From G965267605 sp965267605 (GTDB taxonomy: Bacteria; Bacteroidota; Bacteroidia; Flavobacteriales_E; Vicingaceae), in contig OZ254088.1 of assembly GCA_965267605.1 (NCBI GenBank), forward strand, positions 558,001-622,000: a stretch of 64,000 nucleotides of DNA. Direction: 5' to 3'. Every line of letters starts with the position of its first letter. The stretch's first letter is position 1. Below, piece after piece: positions 25,008 to 34,097 of the stretch. The notes beneath the pieces are model-generated. The model saw only the letters and a program-made list of their open reading frames with translations. It was not told the DNA's origin and did no database searches. The translations under genes and the position numbers were made by a program.

Positions 25008-27794
25008 ATGTTGCGTAAAACACAGTTCTGTGTAGTTCTGTTGCTGCTGGCCGCATCACCCCTCCTCTCCCAAAATCTGAGCAAAAAACAAGAAAAGGAA
25101 TTGGCTGAAAAGGCTGAATACTACTATGGTGAAGGCTACTATATGACAGCGCTTAACGCGTTTGAAAAGCTAAGTAAGAACAAGCCTAAAGACCCTTACT
25201 ACAAGTTGATGACGGGTATCTGTTATTCTTACGATAAGAAGAACAGATCCAAGGCCATCGATTATTTACTCGAGGTTCGAAAGATGAATCCAGACTTTGT
25301 AGAAGCGCAGTATTATATGGGACGCGCCTATATGGTCAACCACAAGTTCACGGAAGCCATCAAGGAATTCACCGCTTACAGAGGTACCGAAGGTTTACCT
25401 GAAGAAGACATTGATAAGGCGCACCACATGATAGAATACTGTCAGAGTGCGCAGAACCTGATCAAAGACAGTGTTGAAGTCAAGATCACGAACATTGGTA
25501 GTCCTATCAACACGGATAATGAAGAGTATGTTCCATTGATCGCACCGGATGAGTCTATCCTTATATATACATACAGGGGTAAGCGCTCATTAGGGGGTAA
25601 GATGGATAAAACAGGTAAGCCTGATCCTGACGGAGATTATTACGAAGACATTTTTATATCGGTTAACAAAGACGACAAGTGGTCAGAGCCCGCATCGATT
25701 GGTGATAACATCAACACGAGCGGGCATGACGCTTCTATTGCCTTGTCTACAGATGGACAGAATCTGTACATCTTTAAGAGTACCAAGAAGGATCTTGGAG
25801 ATATCTATGTGAGTAGATTGGAGGGTAGTGAATGGTCAAAGCCTCAAAAGATCCAGGGTGATGTGAACTCAGATAAGAGCTGGGAAGGAAGTGCTTCGGT
25901 TACCAGTGATGGGCAGAAATTATTCTTTGCCAGTGACAGAGAAGGCGGTTTTGGTGGACGTGATCTTTACGTTGCCGAACTACAGGAGGATGGTACCTGG
26001 GGTAATGTGCAAAACCTTGGACCAACCATCAACACGAAGTATAACGAAGACGCACCATTTATTCACCCAGACATGATTACCATGTACTTCAGTTCTGAAG
26101 GACATCATAGCATGGGTGGGTATGATATCTTCTACAGTCAGTTAGATAAAGGAAACTGGACAACCCCGAGCAACGTGGGATATCCTGTGAACACCATTGA
26201 TGATGATAGATATTATGTGCTGTCTGCAGACGGAGAAACGGGTTACTACTCAACAAGTGGTAAGTCCAGCGTAGGTGGCCACGACATCTTTACAGTAACA
26301 CCAGGTTCATTCGCCAAGAAGCCGATTTTGGCATTGGTTGTGGGTGTTGTAACTGCCGACAATGAGCCTGTAGATGCAGATATCAAGGTAACGAACATGA
26401 ACACTGGACAGGAGGCTGGCAATTTCAAATCCAATTCGAATACCGGTAAGTACATGTTGGCATTAACACCAGGAAACAAGTACAAGATTGCAATTGAGGT
26501 AGATGGTTACTTACCTGCTGTAGAGTACCTCGATATCGAATCTCTTGAAACGTATGTTCAGGTTGCGCACGACATTAAGTTGGTTTCTGATTCTAACAAG
26601 GTTGCAGTAAACACAGAGCCTACGCTACAAGACAAGTTGAAGACGCAGATTGATAAGTACAAGTCTGAATCTCCGTGTACCTACGGTTCCGAAGCTTATA
26701 AGGAGCTTTTGAAACGCAAAGGAAACATGAAGCTTGACGGTTATCAGTACTTCGTGGATCTGGGATTCGATTTCCCTGGAAACGATGGCAAAGGTCCTTT
26801 TGCAACATTGAAGGAAGCCAACGATTTCAGAAATGGTATGATCGAAAAAGATCCTAAGAATACAGGGTTACGGATCATGATGAAGGATGGCAGTGGCAAG
26901 ACCGAGGCCACCAAGTACTGGTGTGATGACATGAAGAAGATCCAGTACACGCTTACCGATGTACATTCTACAATGACTGGAGATTCTGTTCCAATAGACA
27001 CCACCAGTGGTATTACGGAGCTTCCCACAGATCAGCTCGCAAACAAGGATAGTTTGCAGGATGCAGGCAGCGAGAAGATCAAGGGACTGTCATTTAAGGT
27101 GGAGATCGCCTCAGTAAAAGACACGAACGATTTCAAGCTTGGCTATCTGGAGAAGTACGGCAAGATCACAAGAAAACTGTATCCGGATGGAACTTATCGA
27201 TATACGTTTGGTCCATTTGAAACATTGGAACAAGCTGAGCAGTTCAGAATCGCCATGATCGAAAAGGAAAAGGCAGCGGAAGACGCATTCATTACTGTGT
27301 TTGTATTTGGCGAACGTAAGACGCTTCCTGAATACAAGGCTGAGCCTAAGGATTCCATTCCACCAGCCGTGAAAGACACGACACCTCCGGTGAAACCAGG
27401 ACCATGTGACAGAGATACATTCATCAGCTTTGCAGAATTGGTAGGTAAGGATTTGAATGATATCAAGTGGTACAATCTTCTGCTCCAGAAAGGCGGCAAC
27501 TTATGTGCTGAGGGATTAGTTTTCGAAGTACAGATTGCTGCGTACAGATTCCCGGATAACTACAAGTACGGGCACTTGATGCAGTTTGGCCAACCTGTTA
27601 TTCGGCCGTATCCTGATGGTATAACGCGGTTCACGCAAGGCAGCTTTACAACACTCAACGATGCTGAGGCGTTACGTCAGAAGATAATCGCAGCAGGTCA
27701 GAAAGACGCTTGGGTTACGCCATTCTTTGAAGGTAAGCGAATGCTGATGGAGGAACTTATTGCCGTTAACTTCTACGGCAGAAGCATCAATTAA
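25008..27794 (+). CDS. TPR-PD40 scaffold with C-terminal SPOR-like repeats (PorE-like variant)
   Basis: A 928-residue secreted protein with signal peptide MLRKTQFCVVLLLLAASPLLSQ. TPRs occupy about 25-150 (YYYGEGYYMTALNAFEKL), PD40 propeller repeats about 180-430 (LFFASDREGGFGGRDLYVAE, MYFSSEGHHSMGGYDIFYSQ), a carboxypeptidase-regulatory-like domain about 440-520. The C-terminal half holds SPOR-like units near 570-640, 690-770 and 840-920 (LSFKVEIASVKDTNDF, LVFEVQIAAYRFPDNY). T9SS PorE-type proteins share the first three parts but end in OmpA_C; here no OmpA signature is present. It probably sits at the peptidoglycan/outer membrane. Stops interlock with the MltF-like gene (TTAA). Confidence 0.78.
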   Translation: MLRKTQFCVVLLLLAASPLLSQNLSKKQEKELAEKAEYYYGEGYYMTALNAFEKLSKNKPKDPYYKLMTGICYSYDKKNRSKAIDYLLEVRKMNPDFVEAQYYMGRAYMVNHKFTEAIKEFTAYRGTEGLPEEDIDKAHHMIEYCQSAQNLIKDSVEVKITNIGSPINTDNEEYVPLIAPDESILIYTYRGKRSLGGKMDKTGKPDPDGDYYEDIFISVNKDDKWSEPASIGDNINTSGHDASIALSTDGQNLYIFKSTKKDLGDIYVSRLEGSEWSKPQKIQGDVNSDKSWEGSASVTSDGQKLFFASDREGGFGGRDLYVAELQEDGTWGNVQNLGPTINTKYNEDAPFIHPDMITMYFSSEGHHSMGGYDIFYSQLDKGNWTTPSNVGYPVNTIDDDRYYVLSADGETGYYSTSGKSSVGGHDIFTVTPGSFAKKPILALVVGVVTADNEPVDADIKVTNMNTGQEAGNFKSNSNTGKYMLALTPGNKYKIAIEVDGYLPAVEYLDIESLETYVQVAHDIKLVSDSNKVAVNTEPTLQDKLKTQIDKYKSESPCTYGSEAYKELLKRKGNMKLDGYQYFVDLGFDFPGNDGKGPFATLKEANDFRNGMIEKDPKNTGLRIMMKDGSGKTEATKYWCDDMKKIQYTLTDVHSTMTGDSVPIDTTSGITELPTDQLANKDSLQDAGSEKIKGLSFKVEIASVKDTNDFKLGYLEKYGKITRKLYPDGTYRYTFGPFETLEQAEQFRIAMIEKEKAAEDAFITVFVFGERKTLPEYKAEPKDSIPPAVKDTTPPVKPGPCDRDTFISFAELVGKDLNDIKWYNLLLQKGGNLCAEGLVFEVQIAAYRFPDNYKYGHLMQFGQPVIRPYPDGITRFTQGSFTTLNDAEALRQKIIAAGQKDAWVTPFFEGKRMLMEELIAVNFYGRSIN

Positions 27795-29188
27795 TTCTCC
27801 GCAATTAAGTCCGTGTGATTCTTGTAGTGCTCGTATCGGGCCAGAATCTCATCAACGTATTTTACAGTAATGTAGCATTTGCAGTACCCTGACTTAACAA
27901 TAGGGTCGCGGTAATATTCCGGCTTGCTCTTCCCAAGCACGTACTTGGAAACCGAATCCCAATGAGAAGGATCATCACCGTATTTTTCTGCTAAACGATA
28001 AGCATCAAGGATATGTCCCAGTCCTGCGTTGTAGCTAGCCATAACGTATTTAAGACGCTCATCCGGATCGGGAATCTTATCCTTCCACCGTTTGTCAAGA
28101 ACATGAAGGAGTTTGGTTCCGGCACTGATCTGAGCTTCAACTCCTGAAACAGAATCTACCCGGAACTGACGCGCGGTTGCAGGCATCATTTGCATGATCC
28201 CGAAAGCCCCGCCCATGGATCTTGCGCGAGGATTGAACTTCGATTCCTGGTACATTAGACTGGCCAGCATTCTCCAATCCCAACCTATCTGTTCTGCATA
28301 TTTAATGATGTGATCATCGTAAGGGGAGATCTTTCCGGAAACGTCCGTGTATAGTTCATTAGACATACGTTTCTTAAAGCTTCCCTTGCTATGGAAGTAC
28401 TTGGCATAAATGGCTTTGAACTTCCTCGTTTTTCTGAACTCTGTTACCCAATGGTCGAGTGTATCCCGAAGGATAGGCGCTTCCTTAGGTACTGCCCATC
28501 CTATAAGCTGCCGGGTGCTCAGCTCCATGTTCACATCAAGATTGGTAAAATACGCCTGAAGAATCTTGGCAACATTTTCATCCGCTACCGTATAATCAAT
28601 TTCCTTCTTGGACACAGCCTCACAGAGTTCCTCCACTGTTTGCCCGCCATTGGTAGTCACAATCTCAAATGGCACACCGGTTTCGTCTGAGAGATGCTTT
28701 AAACGGTCATAGAAGGAAGATCTCCTTCTTACATGTACCGTTTTATTCGCGAGGTCCAAAGGGTCTCTAATCATATCCTTCTTGTCTCCCTTACGCTGAA
28801 CCAGCACCTGTTTGGTCAGCAAAACAGGACTACAGAAATCAACTTGCTCCAAACGCTCCCCTGTAATGGTAAGGTTTGCAGCAGCGATGTCGCCTTTGCC
28901 GTGACTCAGCAAACCAAGTATCTGATCTAGGTTTTTTACGATGTGAATCTCCAGCTCTAGCTCATGTTCTTTACAGAACAACCTGAGCAGGTCATATTCA
29001 AAACCCATAGGATTGCCCTTGTAAAGAAAGTAACTTGTACTGCTGTTATCGATCAGAGCGACCAGTTTTCCGGACTCCTTGATCTCTTCAAAATCACGAA
29101 TAACGATGGGGACTTCGTACTCAGGCTCTGCATCTTTTTTACACCCGAATACGATCAGAAATGCTGCTATGGAAAACCACCATTTCAT
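27791..29188 (-). CDS. mltF: MltF-like membrane-bound lytic transglycosylase lipoprotein
   Basis: A 465-residue lipoprotein (lipobox IVFGC, Cys16). Residues ~35-265 form a periplasmic solute-binding domain (SBP_bac_3-like: LVALIDNSSTSYF, GDIAAANLTITGERLEQVDF, KKEIDYTVADENV). Residues ~290-445 form an SLT lytic transglycosylase domain with catalytic Glu315 in LMYQESKFNPRARSMGGAFG, then IMQMMPATARQF and VMASYNAGLGHI. It cleaves peptidoglycan between MurNAc and GlcNAc, giving 1,6-anhydro ends. The 3' end interlocks with a scaffold bearing SPOR-like domains. Confidence 0.9.
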   Translation of the reverse strand: MKWWFSIAAFLIVFGCKKDAEPEYEVPIVIRDFEEIKESGKLVALIDNSSTSYFLYKGNPMGFEYDLLRLFCKEHELELEIHIVKNLDQILGLLSHGKGDIAAANLTITGERLEQVDFCSPVLLTKQVLVQRKGDKKDMIRDPLDLANKTVHVRRRSSFYDRLKHLSDETGVPFEIVTTNGGQTVEELCEAVSKKEIDYTVADENVAKILQAYFTNLDVNMELSTRQLIGWAVPKEAPILRDTLDHWVTEFRKTRKFKAIYAKYFHSKGSFKKRMSNELYTDVSGKISPYDDHIIKYAEQIGWDWRMLASLMYQESKFNPRARSMGGAFGIMQMMPATARQFRVDSVSGVEAQISAGTKLLHVLDKRWKDKIPDPDERLKYVMASYNAGLGHILDAYRLAEKYGDDPSHWDSVSKYVLGKSKPEYYRDPIVKSGYCKCYITVKYVDEILARYEHYKNHTDLIAEN

Positions 29189-29259
29189 GACGACCTTTGT
29201 ACGAAAGTAGGAGGGGTGTATTAATTATTACGTCAAAATTTGAAATTTGTTTTCTATCC

Positions 29260-31371
29260 ATGAAGAACATTTGCACCCTGATAGCATTTCTGTTGTGTAT
29301 TTGCATATCGCATTGTACATCTGCGGGTGGTGTTACGAAAGGATATGAAGCGCTTAAGATCTACAACTACTTCAAAGCGAAGAAGTGCTTCGAAAAGGGA
29401 ATAAAGAGAAACCCCGCAGCATGTGGATATGGATTGGCTACCATTTATCTGAGAAAGGATAATCCCTTCCATAACCTCGATTCTGCATACAAGTATGCGA
29501 TGATCGCTGAGAATGGTGCAGGAAACCTGAAGCCATCGCAGTTGAAGTTGCTGGCGAAAGTAAGCCTTGCTCCATGGGACATGGTCTGTTTTCGTGAGCG
29601 TATTGACTCTGCTGTGTACGGCAGAGAGAGAAAAGTGAATAGCATAGAGAGGTATCAATGGTACGTTGATCATCATCCATACTCGGCTTATGCAAAGGAA
29701 GCTGAACAATTGCGAGACGAGTTGGCTTACAAGAAGTCACTTGAGATAAATACTGCGGATGCTTTCTGCTCGTTCATCGAAGATTATCCTTTCGCGGCCC
29801 AGCAGGAGAAGGCGAAGTACCTGTACCATCGCTTAACATTTGAAGAACAAACAAAGGACGGAGCACTGGAAAGCTATGAAGCGTTCGTGATCAACTATCC
29901 GAACAGTCCTTACCAGAACGATGCCCAGCTCAAGGTTTATAAGCTGAGTACAGCCAGCCAAACCCTGAAGGCCTATGAAGCTTTCATTAAAAGACATCCC
30001 GAAAACCCTAATGTGAACGTTGCCTGGCGGAACATATATGCCATCTATACCCAGGAGTACAGTGCTGAGAAGATTGCCCAGTTCACGTTGGATTATCCGA
30101 ACTACCCATTCGAGAAGGAATTGCTCACCGATTTCAATCTGCTTAAGACCAGGTACTACCAGATGAAGGTTAATGGCAAATTTGGCTTTGTGGATGAGTA
30201 CGGGAAAACCGCTATTGAGGCTGATTATCAGGCCGTGGAGCCATTTGAAGAAGGACTGGCGGCAGTGAAGAAGAGAAGCGGTTGGGGTTTTATCAATAAG
30301 GCGGGAAACGTTGTAATTCCCTTGGTATATGATGAAGTAGAAGCCTTTCACGGTGGATATTGCGTGGTGGGGAGAAATGAGAAGTATGGTGTCATCAGCC
30401 GTTCGGGTGAACTGATCCTGGAAATGAAATATGACTTCATTGGTGATTTCTCAGATGGTTTTTTCCTGGCTGAGAGGGATGCTCGCGTTGGTTATATCAG
30501 GCCCAACGGCAAGTACCTCAACGATGAGCTTTATGAAACCGGAGGGGATTTTCAGGACAACCACGCTTACGTGGTGATGAGTGGACGAACAGGAATCATA
30601 GACAATACAGGAAAGTTGATCGTTCCGTGTAAGTATGAATGGATCAGTAATGTAGTTAACAACCGGGCAGTTGTGCGTTTAAAAGGAAGGTTTGGATTGA
30701 TAAACCTGAAGGATTCTATGCTTACCGATACTACCTATGAATGGATGGGAAGTCTGGAATGGAAAAGAATTCCGGTGGTATTGGATGACAAGCTCGGATT
30801 CATAGATAGAAATGGTAAGCTGTGTGTGAAGACACTTTACGATTACGTTCCGGATGAGTTTGCGCAGGTACGGGAACACGGTCATAAACTGGTGGTGCAG
30901 AGGGAAGGGGCTTTTGGGGTTATTGATACTAATGGGAAGGTCATTGTACCATTTGAATACCTGGGGATTGGTGACCCAACTTACACAGTGGTAGCGGTGA
31001 AGAGAGGAGAGCACTGGGCTTTTAGAAACACCAGAAAGGGTGTTAATTTTGATTGGCGTTATGAGGGTGTCACTCCTTATAGCGATAGCCTCGCAGGTCT
31101 TAAGTTGAAAGGATTATGGGGGTACATGGATATTGGGGGCAAATTCTCGATCAAACCAAAATACGATCAAATACGTTCATTTAATAAGGGACTGGCAGCT
31201 GTGAAATATGAAGGGTATTGGGGAATCATTGACCGAAAAGGGGAATGGTTCTTGTACCCATGTTACAGCAGCATCACTAGAAATGATGACCATTCCTTTC
31301 AGTTGGGCTGCGAACCTGAGGGTCGTGAGTTACTGCGAATAAAGGATAGGCGCGTATTTTGGAATGAGTGA
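29260..31371 (+). CDS. Secreted WG-repeat protein with N-terminal TPR-like region
   Basis: The start is placed at the ATG at 29260 that opens MKNICTLIAFLLCICISHC, a signal peptide; 21 upstream in-frame residues are ignored. About residues 30-270 are helical TPR-like units (YEALKIYNYFKAKKCFEKGI). The rest is WG repeats (FGFVDEYGKTAIEADYQAVE, GWGFINKAGNVVIPLVYDEV), roughly ten or more copies, probably forming propeller- or solenoid-like strands. WG repeat function is unknown. It ends over the NUDIX gene by 8 bases (ATGAGTGA). The lipid anchor is doubtful, as the SHC context is not a good lipobox. Confidence 0.85.
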   Translation: MKNICTLIAFLLCICISHCTSAGGVTKGYEALKIYNYFKAKKCFEKGIKRNPAACGYGLATIYLRKDNPFHNLDSAYKYAMIAENGAGNLKPSQLKLLAKVSLAPWDMVCFRERIDSAVYGRERKVNSIERYQWYVDHHPYSAYAKEAEQLRDELAYKKSLEINTADAFCSFIEDYPFAAQQEKAKYLYHRLTFEEQTKDGALESYEAFVINYPNSPYQNDAQLKVYKLSTASQTLKAYEAFIKRHPENPNVNVAWRNIYAIYTQEYSAEKIAQFTLDYPNYPFEKELLTDFNLLKTRYYQMKVNGKFGFVDEYGKTAIEADYQAVEPFEEGLAAVKKRSGWGFINKAGNVVIPLVYDEVEAFHGGYCVVGRNEKYGVISRSGELILEMKYDFIGDFSDGFFLAERDARVGYIRPNGKYLNDELYETGGDFQDNHAYVVMSGRTGIIDNTGKLIVPCKYEWISNVVNNRAVVRLKGRFGLINLKDSMLTDTTYEWMGSLEWKRIPVVLDDKLGFIDRNGKLCVKTLYDYVPDEFAQVREHGHKLVVQREGAFGVIDTNGKVIVPFEYLGIGDPTYTVVAVKRGEHWAFRNTRKGVNFDWRYEGVTPYSDSLAGLKLKGLWGYMDIGGKFSIKPKYDQIRSFNKGLAAVKYEGYWGIIDRKGEWFLYPCYSSITRNDDHSFQLGCEPEGRELLRIKDRRVFWNE

Positions 31372-32005
31372 CTTCAAAACATATCTGGCGCAAGCGTTGA
31401 ATGACGAGCTTCCGGGATGGGAGGCCCAGCAGCGGATGGTTCCTACTGAGAGGAGGGTAGAACAGCCCGAGCCACAACCAGATTACCGCAAGAGCGCAGT
31501 CTTTGCTTTGTTTTATCCGGAAGACAATGGAACCCACTTGCTGTTTATCAGAAGACCCGTTTACAATGGACACCATTCAGGTCAAATTGCATTTCCCGGT
31601 GGTAAACAAGAACCCAACGACCGTGATATGGTAGATACCGCCTTACGGGAAACGGAAGAGGAAGTAGGTATTCATAGAGACAAGATTGAAATTCTCGGAA
31701 GCCTTTCTCAGGTGCAAATTCCAGTCAGCAAGTTCACTGTGCAACCTTACGTGGGGTGGATTGACCATAAGCCAGCGTTGAGCATTCAGGAAGAGGAAGT
31801 GGACGAAGTGCTCACCTTTCATATCCATCACCTGTTGAATATTGAGAATGAGGTTAGAAGGAGAATACTTGTGGGTGAAAACTGGCGGATCAATGTGCCA
31901 TGCTTTGAATTTGAAGGTCACATTGTGTGGGGCGCAACAGCCTTAATGACCGCTGAGCTTACCACGATCCTACGACTTTCCAAAGATGTGGTAAAGTACA
32001 TTTAG
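31364..32005 (+). CDS. NUDIX hydrolase, coenzyme A pyrophosphatase type
   Basis: A 213-residue NUDIX enzyme. The CoA-type motif GHHSGQIAFPGGKQEPNDRD merges into the Nudix box GGKQEP...ALRETEEEVGI, with catalytic Glu residues and the UPF0035 pattern LLFIRRPVYNGHHSGQIAFP. CoA pyrophosphatases (NudL/CoAse) hydrolyse CoA to 3',5'-ADP and phosphopantetheine. It starts inside the last 8 bases of the WG-repeat gene. Its 3' end overlaps a convergent small membrane gene by 36 bases. Confidence 0.9.
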   Translation: MSDFKTYLAQALNDELPGWEAQQRMVPTERRVEQPEPQPDYRKSAVFALFYPEDNGTHLLFIRRPVYNGHHSGQIAFPGGKQEPNDRDMVDTALRETEEEVGIHRDKIEILGSLSQVQIPVSKFTVQPYVGWIDHKPALSIQEEEVDEVLTFHIHHLLNIENEVRRRILVGENWRINVPCFEFEGHIVWGATALMTAELTTILRLSKDVVKYI

Positions 32006-32155
32006 CACAATCAGTGCTCCCATAACTATCCAGGGAACCGGCCCGCGAAACATCCATGGAGCTTGCTTACTGTCTTTCCTGTAGGCGATTACCATTGCCA
32101 GGATAAATACGATGAGGAATATGCTTGCAAATATGAGCCTGCCGGGTGTAAACAT
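31970..32155 (-). CDS. Small two-helix membrane protein
   Basis: A 61-residue protein with two predicted membrane helices (LIFASIFLIVFILAMVIAY and PWIVMGALIVLNVLYHIF) separated by a short charged loop (RKDSKQAPWMFRG). The stop of the upstream Smr gene (TAG) and this ATG are directly adjacent, so it is probably translated by coupling. The topology and tight context support a real gene; function is unknown. Its 3' end overlaps the NUDIX gene by 36 bases. Confidence 0.6.
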   Translation of the reverse strand: MFTPGRLIFASIFLIVFILAMVIAYRKDSKQAPWMFRGPVPWIVMGALIVLNVLYHIFGKS

Positions 32156-32413
32156 CTATTTGTGCTTGAATCTAACAAACAGGCGACCAAAGTTTTTACT
32201 GTCTTTATCTATCCTGTGATATTTCTGTTTCACTTCGGGCTTTTGAAGTAAACGGATTACCTTCTTCTTAAGCTGTCCGCTGCCCTTTCCGTGAATGATT
32301 TCGATCATGCCAATACGGTATTCCACGGCCTCATCTATGGCATCAAGAATTACCTTATCAATAAGCTTACCCTTGTTGTAAATGTCGTGCAGATCAATTT
32401 TTATGGTAGCCAC
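32156..32413 (-). CDS. Smr-domain protein
   Basis: An 85-residue protein that is essentially one Smr domain: IKIDLHDIYNKGKLIDKV at the N-terminus (the LDLH-type motif) and IIHGKGSGQLKKKVIRLL (HGxGxGxL). Smr domains of MutS2 and MutSB-like proteins are nucleases or DNA/RNA-structure cutters. Stand-alone short versions are frequent in Bacteroidota. The start is a GTG at 32413. Its stop is directly followed by the ATG of the small membrane protein. Confidence 0.85.
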   Translation of the reverse strand: MATIKIDLHDIYNKGKLIDKVILDAIDEAVEYRIGMIEIIHGKGSGQLKKKVIRLLQKPEVKQKYHRIDKDSKNFGRLFVRFKHK

Positions 32414-32466
32414 TTAAACCTTTTTTAATGTATTACGTCTAAAGGGTATAATTCAAAATCCAAACC

Positions 32467-33321
32467 ATGAAAACCACGTTGAAATTAACAACATTTGCTT
32501 TAGTAGCAGTGTTCGCTTTATCGCTTACATCATGCAAGAAGCGCAGGTTGAACAGATCTACTTATACCTCAGAAGATAACTCATTGGCTGAAGCCAGTTT
32601 CGATGATGTTTTTCATGTAACCGATGAGGTTGCGCAGGATGAAGGAGGTGTGAACAAAACGCATTCATATTCCTTCGGTGCTTGTGCAACAGTTACTCTC
32701 ACACCAGATTTACCAGATACCACATTTCCAAAGACACTTACCATCGACTTTGGAGCGTCCAATTGTACAGGCAACGATGGTGTGAACAGAAGAGGTAAGA
32801 TTACCGCTGTGTTTACTGGAAAGTACAGGGATCAGGGTACGGTAATTACAATTACAACCCAGGATTACTACGTAAATGACTACAAGGTTGAGGGAACTAA
32901 GACGGTTACCAACAACGGAAAAAACTCAGCGAATAACACCAATTTCACCATTGATGTTGATGGTAAGGTAACTACACCAGATGGCGATGAGATTACCTGG
33001 AAATCTAACCGTAACAGAGAGTGGATCGAAGGGGAGAGCACTACATGGGCTTCTCATGGATTAAGCGGCATTTTTGACGATGTATACAGCATTACGGGTA
33101 ACGGTAGTGGAATAAACAGGAACGATAGGGCTTTCACGGCTACCATCACCAATCCCTTAATTATTCAAGTGGGATGTCGCTGGATCAAAGAAGGAACGCT
33201 GGAGTTAGCTCCTGAGGATCTGGAAGTTAGGACCATCGACTTTGGAAATCGTTCAGAAGGTTGTAACAATGATGCAACAGTTACCGTAAAGAAGAGAACA
33301 TACAACATTAAGATGCGTTAA
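32467..33321 (+). CDS. Predicted lipoprotein, unknown function
   Basis: A 284-residue protein with signal peptide MKTTLKLTTFALVAVFALSL and lipobox LTSCK. The mature part is rich in Thr, Asn and Asp with short strands (ITAVFTGKYRDQGTVITITT, FGASNCTGNDGVNRRG) and ends in a Cys-containing basic motif. I recognise no named family. It is followed by a strong stem-loop terminator at 33347-33375. Confidence 0.7.
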   Translation: MKTTLKLTTFALVAVFALSLTSCKKRRLNRSTYTSEDNSLAEASFDDVFHVTDEVAQDEGGVNKTHSYSFGACATVTLTPDLPDTTFPKTLTIDFGASNCTGNDGVNRRGKITAVFTGKYRDQGTVITITTQDYYVNDYKVEGTKTVTNNGKNSANNTNFTIDVDGKVTTPDGDEITWKSNRNREWIEGESTTWASHGLSGIFDDVYSITGNGSGINRNDRAFTATITNPLIIQVGCRWIKEGTLELAPEDLEVRTIDFGNRSEGCNNDATVTVKKRTYNIKMR

Positions 33322-33346
33322 TGTTCGTTTCATGGATAGCAAACAC

Positions 33347-33375
33347 AAAAGGGACCTCACAGGTCCCTTTTTTTT
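33347..33375 (+). terminator. Rho-independent terminator shared by convergent genes
   Basis: A perfect 11-base stem (33347-33357 and 33361-33371) with a 3-base loop (33358-33360) and a run of T after it. The plus strand ends the lipoprotein transcript. The stop codon of the minus-strand AcpH-like gene starts inside this hairpin (33357-33359), so the structure probably works for both strands, with a weaker T run on the minus side. Confidence 0.85.
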
Positions 33376-33947
33376 ATCCAGTCTTTCACAGATGCCTGAA
33401 CGTCAGGAAAGAATGCTGAGAATAATTCGTTGATTTCCTCATAATGCTCCTGTAGTTCTTTGGTTGCCCGATCGAGATGTCCTATGCCACCTGTTCTGCG
33501 GTTCATGCCATTCAATGACCTTTGAATACCTTCTATGCCTGCATATCCCAATAGCCAATCCTGCATCTGCATATAGTGCAAGGTCATTTTAGATCGGTCC
33601 GGCATAATATCAGCGTGCTCGTTGAGCGTATGGTACGCTTGCCCAGTAAAGGAAGCTAGTTTCTGCTCGTGAAATTCTTCCCAGCGTGCTGCCAGAAAAT
33701 GATCAAAAAAGATGTCTGTCAGCACAGGTGCGAACTTCTTATAAGACGGTCTTAACAGTGCGTTGGTAGCACTTACCATCTCATGCGTATCTGTATAGCT
33801 ATCGATAAATCGATGAAGCAGAATCCCAGCCTGTACACGCTCTTCGTAGTCTTCGTGCTTTCGACCCTTAACATGATCACCAATGAAGTTGCCTACCAGT
33901 AGTTGGGGATCATCAAAGGATAGGTAGAAATGCGCAAGGAAATTCAC
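33357..33947 (-). CDS. AcpH-like acyl carrier protein phosphodiesterase
   Basis: The likely start is a GTG at 33947, giving VNFLAHFYLSFDDPQLLVGN; the upstream 15 residues are an in-frame extension without family features. The protein then has FIGDHVKGRK and LLHRFIDSYTDTHE, matching the ACP phosphodiesterase (AcpH) family, which removes the phosphopantetheine arm from acyl carrier protein. Conserved His and Asp residues in these motifs are likely metal ligands. Length (196 residues) is normal. Its last bases lie inside the terminator hairpin. Confidence 0.82.
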   Translation of the reverse strand: MNFLAHFYLSFDDPQLLVGNFIGDHVKGRKHEDYEERVQAGILLHRFIDSYTDTHEMVSATNALLRPSYKKFAPVLTDIFFDHFLAARWEEFHEQKLASFTGQAYHTLNEHADIMPDRSKMTLHYMQMQDWLLGYAGIEGIQRSLNGMNRRTGGIGHLDRATKELQEHYEEINELFSAFFPDVQASVKDWIKKRDL

Positions 33948-34097
33948 GCATACAAGGTACGGTCTTTGGATATACAAGAGGAAATAACCCAAATGCGTTG
34001 GTCATTGGTATATTTCGCTAATATTCGCCTGCTACCGCTGGTGTAGAAAAGTCAATACCTAGCGCTGGTATACGTTAACTTTAAAGAAATCGTGGAG

